64,000 nt of DNA from contig CM072159.1 of NCBI GenBank assembly GCA_036850595.1, forward strand, positions 1,974,529-2,038,528. Direction: 5' to 3'. Position numbers and translations under genes: made by a program. Shown here one piece after another: positions 49,867 through 60,989 of the stretch. Each line of letters opens with the position of its first letter. Position 1 is the stretch's first letter. The stretch is from Rhyacichthys aspro (Eukaryota > Chordata > Actinopteri > Gobiiformes > Rhyacichthyidae). The notes under the pieces are model-generated. The model did not search any database and was not told the DNA's origin. It saw nothing but the letters and a program-made list of their open reading frames with translations.

Positions 49867-50642
49867 GTAAGTTCATTTTTTAATTTTTATTTTTTTGTTC
49901 TTAATGTGATCCTGCATGCAACTCCTGTTTCATCACGGGATAACATTTTTTTCCAAAGCAAACACGTTTTTGCTACTCCTTTCATATGCTACATTTACCT
50001 TGTACAATGCAGGTATTGCTTCTGAAAGTGTGTAAACCGTTTATATTTCTGATAATACTGCATTACGGCTGCAATCAGATAACACTGAATTCTATGAATC
50101 AATAGGTTGCACACTTTTCAAGTTGGGCTGCAGCACACTTTGTTAACATACCTCTGGACTGATTTTTATAGCCTGAATAAATGATTGCTGCTCTTTTTAC
50201 TTATTTTTTTTTATCTACTGTAATTTTAAGCACTAGACGGTGCCATTGAAATATTTCATTTCAACACCCTGTGACTGCTAATCATAAAAGATGACGTTAC
50301 AATACAAAGAAAGCAGTAACTGATGTGCTGCATTTGAAGTTTTTGGCTTGAAAAAAACCACAGCTAAAACCATGAAACACCATATGCAATAATGACACTA
50401 AAATATTACATTACAAAAAAGGTTACTGACCTACTTAAATCAATAATTTAAATTAACCAGCTTAAAAAGAGGAGGGAGAAAGGAGAGATCGCCACATCTT
50501 TTTATCTTGAACTTGTTTGTATATGCCCTTAACTGAATCTGCCATGGATTATGATTCTCACAATGATGTCATAATGTTTTATGGGCCATATAATTGTTTA
50601 ACCACATTATCTCTGTCCTCAGGCAGAAGGAAATCTTTAAGA

Positions 50643-53440
50643 ATGAGCAACGACAAAAGCCAGTATGAGGATCAGGAGGATCCTCTGTTGCAGTATGTCA
50701 GCAGTCACTCACTGAGGGAGCATCCAGTGCTGAAGAAACTATGGGATGTGAGTGTTGCCAAAGATCATGGGATATGATAAACAAATGAAAACAATTGAAA
50801 AGAAGATAAACTTTATTAATCCACGTGAGAAATGACTTTATGACAGTTGCTCACACTTTAAATGATGAGAAAAATTCATTGGAAATAGTTTATAAAATAG
50901 TAAAATTTAGAAAACATTTACCAAATTCAATCAAACCAGTTGTTCAACATCACCATTCATTAAATTCTTAATTGCAGTACTGTACATTGTTGTAGTTTGC
51001 TTCATCCACAGTCTGAAAAACCTTATTTTTTAATTGAAACAGCATATAACCATAAACAAAAATATATAACTTAATTGTAAGCATCCACTATGTCAATTTT
51101 GCTCATGTTCAACATAAAAATATTAAGGGCAGGAATGTGTAGGTTACTAAAATGCAAGATATGTAGAATATAAACTGTAGTACATTAGTTTATTTAAGGT
51201 AACACATTGTAACTTTTTAGTAGGAAATCAAATCTTTGAAATATGTTCATATATATGTCATCATGATTAATGGCTTTTCAAAATGAGAGAAAAAACAAAC
51301 AAACAACTCTTTCATAGTGTTCCAAGTTGACTATACAAGTCCACTATGACAGGCCACAGTACCATCTATTGGCAACACAACTCATATATCGACATATACA
51401 AGATATACATGAGCTGTAGCTGTCCCATCTGGGTCTTCAGCAGCACAGTTGTAGACTCTGTTTTTTACTGGGCACTAATCCTTAAAAGATACATACTGTT
51501 GCTTTAGTATAAAAGAGTTTTTAGAAAATGGTAAATGTATAGATGATAAATGCGTCCCGTTTCATTTCTAGGAACAGATGTACAAGTTTTTAGTGTTTTG
51601 TTTTGCATAATTTCAAGGTTAAAAGGTATTTTACTCACTTTTCAAAATTTGTGAATGAAAGTGGTAATTTTTTGTGTCTTATTATTTTTCAGAGGACAAT
51701 GGAGCACCCGTTGAGCATCATGATGGCCTCCCGTGAGCAGTCCCAGCTCATGGTCAATCTTGCCAAACTCATCAAAGCAAAGAAAGTTGCAGAAATTGGT
51801 ACGACACCACATTTGGGAACACATCTAGAACTAACAGCCACTAGACGACTAATTTTCATCATACGATTTGTCACATTGTGTTTACAGGTGTCTTCACTGG
51901 ATACAACACTGTAAACATGGCACTGGCTTTACCTGACGACAGTGTGATTGTGGCCTGTGACATCACCGATGAGTACACTAACATCGGGAAACCTTTCTGG
52001 AAAGAGGTAAGAGCTTCAAACCTTCCACATTTAAAAAGGATGATGAGAGCAGTGTAATTTCCACAGGGGAAGATGGGCAACTGAAAAGATTTTGTTGTTG
52101 TTCATTTGTGTTTGCAGGCTGGAGTTGAACAAAAGATTGACCTCCGTATACAACCGGCACTGAAAACATTAGGTAACATTTACACATCCTTTCTGTCACT
52201 GTTTGCTGCACATACAGGACTGTTTGGCAGAATACAACTGTCACTGTCACACCGCCTGCTTAAACACACTGTTTCATCATACATAGTTCATAATAACAGA
52301 TGAACATGAACATTTTTCCACAGTTTTCCACATTTTTAAAATAGAACAACAGGATTAAAGGATAATGTGCAATTACTAAATTGTATTTTACTACAACTAT
52401 ACCTATGACCTGCGATATTTAAATGCCCACCAAGTATATTCATATAGCACTCCCTTTTACATTCACTTATACCAAAGAATGATGTAACATTTTTTCTCCA
52501 CAAAATACTACTCCATTACACTACACTGTGGTTTAGACTTTGACTTTTGATTGACACTTGTGTAGACCAATAAGAGCTGTCCTTTTTCCTGAAGTGATTG
52601 CCCCCCCCTTCTGGGCTCCAAAGTCTCATTTAAACAATAGACAGCATTATAAAGCCTGTTTTCTTCACAACAATATACTATTTGGGGTTAAGTTGAATTT
52701 CAACACTAATTGTATTTTCGCAATGTCTTCTTTTTCCAATGGCTTCAGACAATCTTCTCGCTTCTGGTGAGGCTGAAACATTCGACTTTATTTTCATTGA
52801 CGCAGACAAAGTGAACTATGGCAACTACTACGAACGCTCTCTGCAGCTGCTCAGGAAAGGAGGCATCATTGCCATTGACAACGTAAGCTCAAGAACTCTG
52901 CCACCTCATGAACTATTGTGTACTGACGCCAAAAAGCAGACAAGAAGTGTCTAGATCAACTCAAAACACTCTTATGATAAAATATCATTCACTATAACTT
53001 GTTGAAATCATTTGCTGGCTAAGCTTTAGATCATCACATTTGGCTATTTTTTAAACAAGCTCAATGATTCAAAGTGCTGCTGTTCAAGCAATTAATAATA
53101 TATACATTAAAGATGATTTTATAAAACGAATAAATTAAAGTACTATATGATACGGCTCTAGGTTATTTTGGTATTTTGGATTTGATTTTGTTATGATTTC
53201 ACCAGCCAAATATGTTCTTCACTTCACTTAAAGGCTTTAAAAAGACTAACTGAAATAATAATTTAATCCATTATCTGTGCGTTTCAGGTTTTGTGGTATG
53301 GAGAGGTGCTAAACCCATCTCCTGATGATCCAGATGCGGTGGCCATTGACAAACTCAACAAGAAACTGCTCGGTGACAACAGGATCGATCTCAGCATGCT
53401 GAATGTGGGCGATGGCCTCACACTCGCCATCAAACTATAA
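50643..53440 (+). CDS. comtd1: COMTD1-like class I SAM-dependent O-methyltransferase (six coding exons, 223 aa)
   Basis: Coding exons are 50643-50747 (the exon begins at 50623), 51693-51798, 51888-52006, 52118-52172, 52749-52882 and 53288-53440, all with GT-AG borders and matching phases (0, 1, 0, 1, 0). The 223-residue product belongs to the COMTD1/caffeoyl-CoA O-methyltransferase family, which moves a methyl group from SAM to a catechol-type hydroxyl using a divalent metal. Visible features: SREHP helix (about 24-28), SAM motif I KVAEIGVFTGYNT (66-78), acidic D95 after strand 2, FIFIDADK (142-149) with metal ligand D146 and likely catalytic K149, and IAIDNVLWYG (169-178) with ligands D172 and N173. 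The 26-residue spacing D146-D172 equals that of plant CCoAOMT. It ends GDGLTLAIKL. It has no N-terminal membrane anchor, unlike mammalian COMTD1, so a cytosolic paralogue is likely. Physiological substrate unknown. Confidence 0.93.
51194..51507. mobile_element. possible MITE in intron of the comtd1-like gene
   Basis: Imperfect inverted ends (ttaaggtaacacattgtaac at left; complement of ctaaagcaacagtatgta at right) resemble a common fish MITE beginning TTAAAGGTGCAGTATGTAAC. It lies in the second intron, 185 bp before the third exon. Confidence 0.4.
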
Positions 53441-53543
53441 CAGCTCTCTTAGTCTGTTCTGGTCTAGTTATTAGGTTTTTTTTTGTTTTTATTGAGAATT
53501 ACAATACTTGGGACTTTGCAAACCTGATGTATGTAATCAAGAT

Positions 53544-53549
53544 AATAAA
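53544..53549 (+). terminator. comtd1: poly(A) signal of the comtd1-like gene
   Basis: AATAAA lies 104 nt after the stop codon, in a short 3' untranslated region, and is followed by a T/G-containing stretch. Confidence 0.75.
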
Positions 53550-54074
53550 GAATTGACAAAGTTAGAGTTTATGGTCAATTTCAAAACACACTCATGTTTT
53601 GTTTGATTCACAGTTCTCAGGAAGGTAGATGATTCAGTCAGATCTACTGTCACAAAGAAAAATAAACACAGCATTTTCAGCAAGAAAAAAACACTAAAAA
53701 ATCAGTGTGTTTTCTTTAAAGTGAAGCCACAATGTATCTTTACTGGTCAGTGTCAGGGATTTAGCTTTAATTAGCATTACAAGATATTTTTAGAAATTCT
53801 TATTTGTTTTTTTAAAACATGTCATAAAACTGCAGACAGATATACAGTCTATTGTATACATCTGTGGTTCCCAAACACTGGGTCGGTACTCAACAGTGGG
53901 TTGCTGGGAGATTTTACTAATTCATTTCAAATATTCATTAATATTTCAGTGAAAGGCAATTTACATAGGGCTGCTTTTGTACATGTGTAATCATCAGGAA
54001 TGACATTATGCTAGGAATAATCACTCTAAAAACTATAATGACCAGAGCTTTCAAATCAATGAACAGCACAAGAA

Positions 54075-55453
54075 CAAGGGTCTCAAACTCAAATCGACTT
54101 GGGACCATATCCAGTTCTGTCATGTCACAGGGAGCTACATAAATGTAAAAGTAATAACTACAAACACAAATAACAAAGTGAAATAATTTTTTAAATGTCC
54201 CTATTTATTTCCTTTTTCAATTTAGCACAGTTTGAACTGACATGTGGTACAGTAGTTACCCTTAACTGCACTTGAAATCCATCTTTATTCTCTTTATTCC
54301 AGCAGTCTGCTCATATTTTGAACCTACTGAACCTTAACCTAATATTTTATTTTTGAGGACATTGATTATTTTTGTCTGCCAACATTTGCCCTGATAGATG
54401 TCATAGTTGAGTACAGATTCAAGATGGGCATCACTTTACCTTATATTTCTTAAAGTTCATGGTGTCAAAAAACTTCTCACAAAGATATGTCCTCCCAAAA
54501 AGACACAAAACTAAACCAAAGATTTTACAAAGCTCTGGGAAGGATGTGAATATTTCTCTCATTAACTGTCCAATCATGTCACCTTGTCCTCTCTGCATTG
54601 TAAATCAATTAGTTCCATTTGCAATTCATGTGGGACATTTTCAACTTCAGATGAGACGCACTAGCTATGCATTGTCTGTTGTATCTGTACTTTTGTAGAG
54701 CACCACGGAGTACTTGTCCTGTAGCGTAGATGTCATCTGATACAGAAAGTCATTTATCCGCTCAGCAGCAGTGTTTACAAATAGCGAATTTTGTGAAAGA
54801 TTGTGAACAATTGCATCTTTTCTCACTCATAATATCATCCACTCATAACATCCAGTCTTTCAGAAACTGTTCCTCTGTAAATGGCTTTCCTGCTTTGGCG
54901 TTAAAGTTCTCTCACCACATAACTAACCTCAAAAGCAGCCTCAGCATCCTTTATCGTTTGTGAAAAAGACTTTGTTGAGACGTAAGACCCCTCCGTGCCC
55001 AGTTTTTCCATGTCGTGTCTCTCGTATTTTTTTGTTGTTGTACAGAAACTTGTTCCATGTATTTAAAACAATTAGTTCTTTGATTAAATTCCACAAAAAA
55101 TACTGCACTGCCTACCTGTCCTGAAACTGTGTGTGTCTTCATCATCAACTAGTCTTTTAGATTTTGAAAGAGACATGTCTGTTTTGGCTTGTTGTTCAGC
55201 AAGAAACAAACATTAAACTCTAAAAGCTCCATCACTTATTAGCTCATCAAACAATAGGAAGGTATCTTGACCTTTTCATAAAATTGAGCAGAAAAAATGT
55301 TTTATGTCAACAATGGTATAACATTTTTTACTTAAGACAAAAAAAATAACTTTGCCTGCATGCAATTTTGCAGGCTGGTTTATATCATGTCTTTAATGGG
55401 GGCGCTGACCCTGATATGGCCCCCGGGCCACCAGATTGAGTCCCCTGCCCTTG
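54075..55453 (-). mobile_element. inner Charlie/hAT-type element
   Basis: The ends are CAAGGGTCTCAAACTC at left and, inverted, CAGGGGACTCAATCTGGTGG followed by CCCGGGGGCC at right, typical of Charlie-like hAT elements. It contains a broken transposase gene on the minus strand and lies inside another hAT-like element. Confidence 0.6.
54380..55176 (-). pseudogene. hAT transposase pseudogene (GTF2IRD2/SCAND3-like)
   Basis: Minus-strand translation from an ATG at 55176 gives MSLSKSKRLVDDED. A frame-shifted section follows, then KYERHDMEKLGTEGSYVSTK and SFSQTIKDAEAAFEVSYVVR, then NAKAGKPFTEEQFLKDWM. These resemble the N-terminal part of hAT transposase-derived proteins. Further left come EVENVPHELQMELIDLQCRE and LGGHIFV, from the C-terminal part. 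The middle of the transposase is missing, and stops and shifts are frequent. It is a dead, internally deleted copy. Confidence 0.7.
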
Positions 55454-55492
55454 ACAGTAAGAAAACTAAGAGAAAAAATAAAATAAAATAAA

Positions 55493-55541
55493 AAAAATAT
55501 ATATATATATCTATATATCTATATATATATATATATATATA
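55493..55541. repeat. AT-rich simple repeat
   Basis: An A-rich run (aaataaaataaaataaaa) passes into an AT/CTAT microsatellite. Confidence 0.85.
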
Positions 55542-55975
55542 AATGGGGAAATGACTAATGACAAAATTTGGCCTTTTGAACAGTGTGGTCCCTAAACTAT
55601 AAAGTTTGGGAAACACTAGTCTACATTATGTTTACAGTTCATTGTAGGTTGGCGTATGGCTTACATCCAGTTTGTCAACTCTGAAAGCAACAAATGTTGT
55701 TTTATTGAGGCCATACAATTAATCTCACTGCTTTCTAAACTGGTTTGACATTTTATTTGTTTATCCAATCTGCAAAAATTGCCATGTTGCAAGAAAATGG
55801 TTTACAACTCACATAGCCTTTGTTCAATACAAAATGATTTTCAAAATGACTTTGTCATTTCTGTGTCATTATTTCAAGCATGGAGAATATACATTTTTCT
55901 CTTCGATGATGCACCTCACTCAACTTCACTTTTATTCATTGTTGTAGACTTAGTTTGAACCAAAATTGACTTGAA

Positions 55976-56310
55976 TTGAATTGAAAAAGCATCTCACAAA
56001 TATGGATGCCCTATACTCAAGAGAATACAATTTTAAGAGAGAGGCCATTGTGCCATGTATTATTATTTCCAAGTGTGTGGTCATTTCATATGAAAATTTG
56101 AAGATGAAAGATCCTGCTTTGTCTAAAGTCCTGAAAACCAGCTCATTTGGTCTGCCTTTAAGGAGTTTAAAACGCCTTTAATAAACAACACTAACACTTG
56201 CAGCAAAAGACCATTGTAACATTCACTGTTTCAAATAAACTGTGAGACACTGGTCCATTGTTGTGTGCAACAGTGGATTTTCTCAGTGGGCGTCTGTAAT
56301 TCAGTCCTAT
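55976..56310 (+). repeat. duplicated block downstream of the methyltransferase gene, copy 2
   Basis: Same order and orientation of blocks as 49325-49765, diverged by point changes and indels. Nothing resembling the gene's exons follows it within the window, so if it marks a tandem gene copy, that copy has been lost. Confidence 0.85.
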
Positions 56311-56314
56311 TGTG

Positions 56315-57590
56315 GGATGTGCTGTCACAGATGGGAGCCAGCCCTGCAACAACACTTTGGAGGCACAAGAGGTTTAAGAATCCTATCAGTCAACATTAAT
56401 TTTAGACTATTATTTTATTGATTTTCAGACCCCATATTTTAAGAAAAAGCTAAATAGTTTAGCAGTAGATCAGAGGCACTGGGCCATACCAGATATTTAA
56501 CTCAGAGCAAGGTTTTATTAGTGCAGCCTTATTTGGGCCTTATCTGTAGCTGGTATCAGCCATGAGAGCTTTCACTGCAGTGGACTATTTCACACATTAT
56601 TTGAGATGTGTAGAAATAAAGTGTGCCTTTATGTTGGCTTACTACACTCCTATGGCATATATTAAATTATTAAATGTTCATTAGCACTTTACCACTACAC
56701 ACACTCTGTGAACACCCCAAATGTATCTTTATAACACAACCAGTGCAAACAGAACAGGGTTGTGGTGTCCTTCTGTCCCTCCTGCTGACTGCTCACACTC
56801 TCTCAGTCCTGTTACAGTCACTAAAGCTCTTCTTATTGACGCTCTCCTAGTTTCAGGTGATGGCTAATGACAGACACTTGTCTTCAGCATTTGCGCTTAA
56901 AAAAAGAAAAAAATTTAAACTATAGGTGATCCCATCCTTATTTAGTTCTCTTCTGCCAAACTTTGGATACTAACTACTCCCACAGCGTTTCACCAACAAT
57001 CCAAAAAGTTACAAAATCCAGTGTTCCACCTTATCAACCTCTCATCTAGTTCAACTATGTATATATCCAACAATTTTCAACATTTCCAAACATTCAAAGT
57101 TTAAAAAATTCAACAAAAACTCCAGCCTCCAACAATAATCATAACTTCAATCATTGGTTTTATATAGATTTTTCAATTTCCATCTTCTTTTCATTTTCTG
57201 TTTACCTAATAGTAGGTAGTGCTACGGTGCAAGAGCTGTGAGTTTGAATCCCACCGACAACAATACAATAACAATAAACAAATTCAAATTAGCAAATCAC
57301 CATCACCTGGAGATAAAAATTAGCTCTTAGTGCTCCAGACTCAGCAGCTAACTGGGGTTATGCCCTTCCCATCCTAGTTACCCATGTGTTTACAATAGTC
57401 TAGTGGTCAAAACCATGGCCTTTCTCTCTGATGCAAGGAGATAGATTCCCACTGCAGAAAACAGGATTCAGTGTCAGCCATACTGTCTTTAACTGTAGGC
57501 AGACTTTAATCCAACTTGAATGAATGGCCAGTCATGGTCTTCAAGTGCCTCTAGGGACCACTTATGGTAATGCCTCAGACTTACTAACTG
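56315..57590. other. non-coding stretch
   Basis: No gene. Two stretches (57230-57270 with gtgagtttgaatcccacc; 57398-57455 with tctagtggtcaaaaccatgg) resemble tRNA-derived SINE heads, but neither gives a convincing tRNA. Confidence 0.35.
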
Positions 57591-57593
57591 GTG

Positions 57594-58764
57594 TAACCCC
57601 CAATTTCCATTGCATGCGTCTCCACTGCAAAACGCCCCCAACCGATGTCACACTCCTTCGCTCACTGGATGCGTTTTAGATCCGAGCATGCGCTGGAAAT
57701 ACAATATGGCCAATAAAAGCCATTGATAAAGACTTGTGAGGGACCCAAACAACTGTTTATTCAGAAGAATAAGGACCAGAAAACAAGTTTAGTTTGCAAT
57801 CACTTTCACTTCACGGGGCTTTTCCTCATTACATTGGGCACAAAAAAGCTTTGTTTTTGCATATATAAACGTATACCGTATTTTCCGGACTATAGAGCGC
57901 ACCTAAATATAAGCCACACCCACTAAAATTTAAAAGAAATATATATTTTGTCACATATTAGCCGCACCGGACTATAAGACGCCGATATCCAGGCTGAGAA
58001 ATAAGATATTTACATAGAAAGATTTTGTACCATAAGTGTTTATTCATATACCTGAACTGATTGTTTCCAAACAGTGCCTGTAACACGGCAGTAAAAGTGC
58101 TGATCAAACAAAACAGAAAAGTCATTGATGGTTTTATTCATCTTCCTCCTGTGCACTTAAACCAAGTTGCTTTATTTTTCTTCCTCCTGCATACTGAAAC
58201 CACTGAACACCAAACCACTGTCACTTTTTCTTCCTGCGCACTGTTAAAGCGCAACTGCGCAACTATTAAAGTCGCTTCATTCTCCCGTGCACTGAAACCA
58301 CAAGTCACTATTCATCTTCCTCCTGAGCATTGAAACTACTGAACACCAAACCACTGTCACTTCATTTGTTTTCCATTATGAGGGGGTGAGGGTGTAAAAA
58401 TATTACCGTATTTTGCTGTTGTGCGTCTTGGGTTGCATGTGCTAAGAATAAAAACTGGCTCGTTTTTGCACTTCCTGCTAGAGCGCCCCCCTGAGGGCTG
58501 AAGAAAAATTCATAGAAAAGCCGCATCTCTGTATAAGCCGCATGGTTCAAAGCGTGGGAAAAAAGTAGAGGCTTATAGTCCAGAAAATACGGTAAATATT
58601 TGAATTAAGAAACTTAGTCCATATATTTTTGTATTACTTTGAAAATCTGGATGTTGTGCTCGTTCGGTTTCTGTTCTGGTGTGATCTGATCTGTGCAGAT
58701 TGATGTGGATTGGCTCCACTGTCATAGCCGTAGTGTAGGCGCATGCAGTGGAAATTGGGGGTTA
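57594..58764. mobile_element. MITE with TAACCCCCAATTTCC ends, split by a nested insertion
   Basis: The left end is TAACCCCCAATTTCCATTGC followed by ATGCG; the right end, inverted, is TAACCCCCAATTTCCACTGC followed by ATGCG. This gives 24 of 25 matching bases. Removing the inner element (57875-58593) leaves an approximately 450-bp MITE. Confidence 0.75.
57875..58593. mobile_element. nested MITE with ACCGTATTTTCCGGACTATA ends
   Basis: The 20-bp terminal inverted repeats have one mismatch (ACCGTATTTTCCGGACTATA and, inverted, ACCGTATTTTCTGGACTATA). Sub-terminal AAGCCGCA/TAAGCCAC sequence is a known feature of this widespread fish family. The interior contains diverged direct copies of a sequence including ctgaacaccaaaccactgtc (around 58200 and 58335) and cttcctcctg units. 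No transposase frame. Confidence 0.85.
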
Positions 58765-59235
58765 GGCCCTGTCCAAACAGCATTCCAAATAGCCTAGTGG
58801 TTAATCGAACTGTTCTAATACAAACAAGAAATTTTACAATAATCCAGTAATAGCATACAAATTCAACCACCAGCCTCAGCATCCATCCAATGTTTGCACT
58901 GCATTACATTTGTGGTTTAATTTGTTCTAACTAAAAAATGGGCTTAAACTTTTCTTCTTTATCCTCTAGGCTATGTAACCAGCCTCATGTGTCCCATGGA
59001 GCCCCTGAAGCTGAGAGCTCACCTCAGACTGGCCTTCAGCCTCTCTTTCTCTTAACTACCATCACTGTTCCCTCAACCTGACATGGAGTTTTCAGGTTAT
59101 TTTTATTTAATTCTTAGTTGTGAATCTACATATTAGTAAGAGACTTACAACTTGGTGTAAATAGCTCAGGCAGCCCAGTAAAAGTGCATTGAGCAGGCAA
59201 ATACTTATTATATTTGGAAAAGCAGCAACACTATA

Positions 59236-59848
59236 CATTAGTCCCTCGCTATAATGCGGTTCACCTTTCGTGGCCTTGCTGTTTCGCGGATTTTTTTTAG
59301 TGCAATTTTGCATGCTTTTTTTATTACAGCGTATGAACGCGCATTGTGTTCTGCGTCCTGATTGGCTAAGGGAGAACTCGCGCATTGTGTTCTACGTCCT
59401 GATTGGCTAAGGGACTGTAGACCATTGTCAATCAATCTCCTCCGTACCGTGTCTCCTGAACAGTACAGAATGGGTTCAGCTTGCCAAATTTACATAAATG
59501 TTCGATCGCTAGCAGTGTGACTCTGAAGTGCTGTATGTTTGCAAGTTTTCTCCCCGACAAAACCCACAATGTCCACGAAACGTTCTGCACCGACAAAAGC
59601 ACCTGTGGTCGCACCCAAAAGGCAGAGGAAAATGCTAAGGTTTGAACTTTGAGAGTGTTTAAACAAGAGAGAAATGTGAGAAAATGTTAATGTCTGTCTG
59701 AGAAGAGTGTATAAAGTGTGTGGTGAGGGGTTTTACAGCCTTAAAACATATATAATAATTGTAAAAAATAAAGATGACTACTTCGCGGATTTCGCCTATT
59801 GTGGGTTATTTTTAGAACGTAACCCCCGCGATAAACGAGGGACCATTG
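59236..59848 (+). mobile_element. Tigger/pogo-like deletion derivative
   Basis: It is flanked by TA on both sides (59234-59235, 59849-59850). The ends CATTAGTCCCTCGCTATAAT and, inverted, CAATGGTCCCTCGTTTATCG are typical of Tigger-type elements of the Tc1/mariner group. The interior keeps the start of a transposase frame and a 37-38-bp tandem duplication (about 59340-59415: gcattgtgttctgcgtcctg, then attggctaaggg). Most of the transposase is deleted. Confidence 0.8.
59569..59640 (+). pseudogene. 5' stub of a Tigger transposase gene
   Basis: An ATG opens MSTKRSAPTKAPVVAPKRQR followed by KMLR. This resembles the basic N-terminus of Tigger transposases (PKRKRK-type run before the helix-turn-helix domain). 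The frame ends in unrelated sequence after about 24 codons, at the deletion joint. Confidence 0.5.
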
Positions 59849-60599
59849 TAGTCTGATGTAAGTGTGAAGTTAGAGAAACACTCACTACAGATGTCCATAC
59901 AGGTTAAAAGAGGTGGCTTTAGGTATCTGCTCATGTCATTGAAAAATCAAATTTACTACTGTTTTTAATAAAACAGACAAGTCACAGCCAAAGAAATAAA
60001 TCTTTCAAAGCTGCCATGAGGTTTTTCATTCATTTCATTCTTTGGTAGAATGTGCACAAATGTCCATTAAGTCCAACATTTAGCTAGTAGCTGAATGCTT
60101 CATGTAAAAAAAATGTTCAGTAAAGAATACAAACAAGAAACTCTCCAATACACTTAGCAACTGAATAAAGTTGTTACTCAACAAATATATTGCTTGATGG
60201 TAATAGGTGAACAAAAGAAGTGATCCAGCTTCAGCATGTGCTGTTCCGGTAAACTCCTCCAAAATTCAAAAACTATTGTATGATACTGTTGTCAGTGAGT
60301 ATTTTTACTGAATGAGTCTGAGTTTTTACTGAATGATAACAGTATATTTAGACTATAGCAATGTGATTTTTAAAAAGGTTTATTAAAAAAAACAAAAAAA
60401 CAACCTCATTTGTATGTTACATGTTTTGTTCTGTTTTTAGAATAACAGGTTGTTACTGTTGAAATTAAAAAGAAACATTTAGAGAAATGGTTTACATTTG
60501 TAAAGTAGATAGCATTGCCTTAATATACAATTAATTACAAGTAAAAGTATAGTCTTAAAAAAGCACATAACATACAAATTACCCCAAAAATCTCTGAAT

Positions 60600-60846
60600 T
60601 ACAGTAACATAGGTCTTTGTAATTTGTCACTTCCACCTCTGCAGAAGGGAATACATGAACCAAACTGAGCCATAATGAGCTGACAGCGCCAAATCAGACC
60701 GTTCACTTTGGACTCATGATGAGAGCTCATCCAAACCACTTGTATGAGATCATTATTGTGTGTTTCATGTTGCAAAACGTGATATGGTAACCTAAATGTA
60801 TCCAAAATACACTGTATAATGTTCAAAATAGTATAATATAGGACCT
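60600..60846 (-). mobile_element. truncated copy of the TTAA-flanked element
   Basis: On the minus strand it starts AGGTCCTATATTATACTATT directly after TTAA (60847-60850) and follows the 9646-10599 copy through atttaggttaccatatcacg and gagctctcatcatgagtcc to ggtctgatttggcgctgtca. The remaining part of the element is missing. Confidence 0.75.
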
Positions 60847-60936
60847 TTAAGTATTTCAACAATTCTTTAGTATTTAGGATTTTTTTTAATTGTCATTGTA
60901 GGGTCTCTTTGATGCCAAGCTTTAGACTGCTGCTCT

Positions 60937-60983
60937 GCTTCCTGGCCGCAGAAAAACAAAAGATGGATGGATAAATTAATGGA
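60937..60983 (+). repeat. LINE 3' tail-like fragment
   Basis: The sequence cctggccgcagaaaaacaaa followed by agatggatggataaat resembles the 3' terminus of fish non-LTR retroposons that end in GATGGATGG units. Confidence 0.4.
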
Positions 60984-60989
60984 CTTCTA

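Larger units (their letters stand above)
53862..55619. mobile_element. outer hAT-like element containing a second one
   Basis: The left end is CTGTGGTTCCCAAACACTGG; the right end, inverted, is CTAGTGTTTCCCAAAC. Flanks tatacatc and tctacatt match at 6 of 8 bases. Most of its length is the inserted element at 54075-55453, so the outer copy was only a few hundred bp. Confidence 0.5.

Noticed and set aside
49795..50025. 76-residue ORF starting at the first exon of the methyltransferase gene
   Set aside because: It reads through a strong splice donor and is out of frame with the coding exons; the functional ATG is at 50643.
57230..57455. Possible tRNA genes or SINE heads
   Set aside because: B-box-like sequence (gagtttgaatccc) is present, but no complete cloverleaf or clear A box at proper spacing could be drawn.
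60599..60862. 87-residue minus ORF
   Set aside because: It lies within the truncated TTAA-flanked repeat and has no coding counterpart in the other copy.
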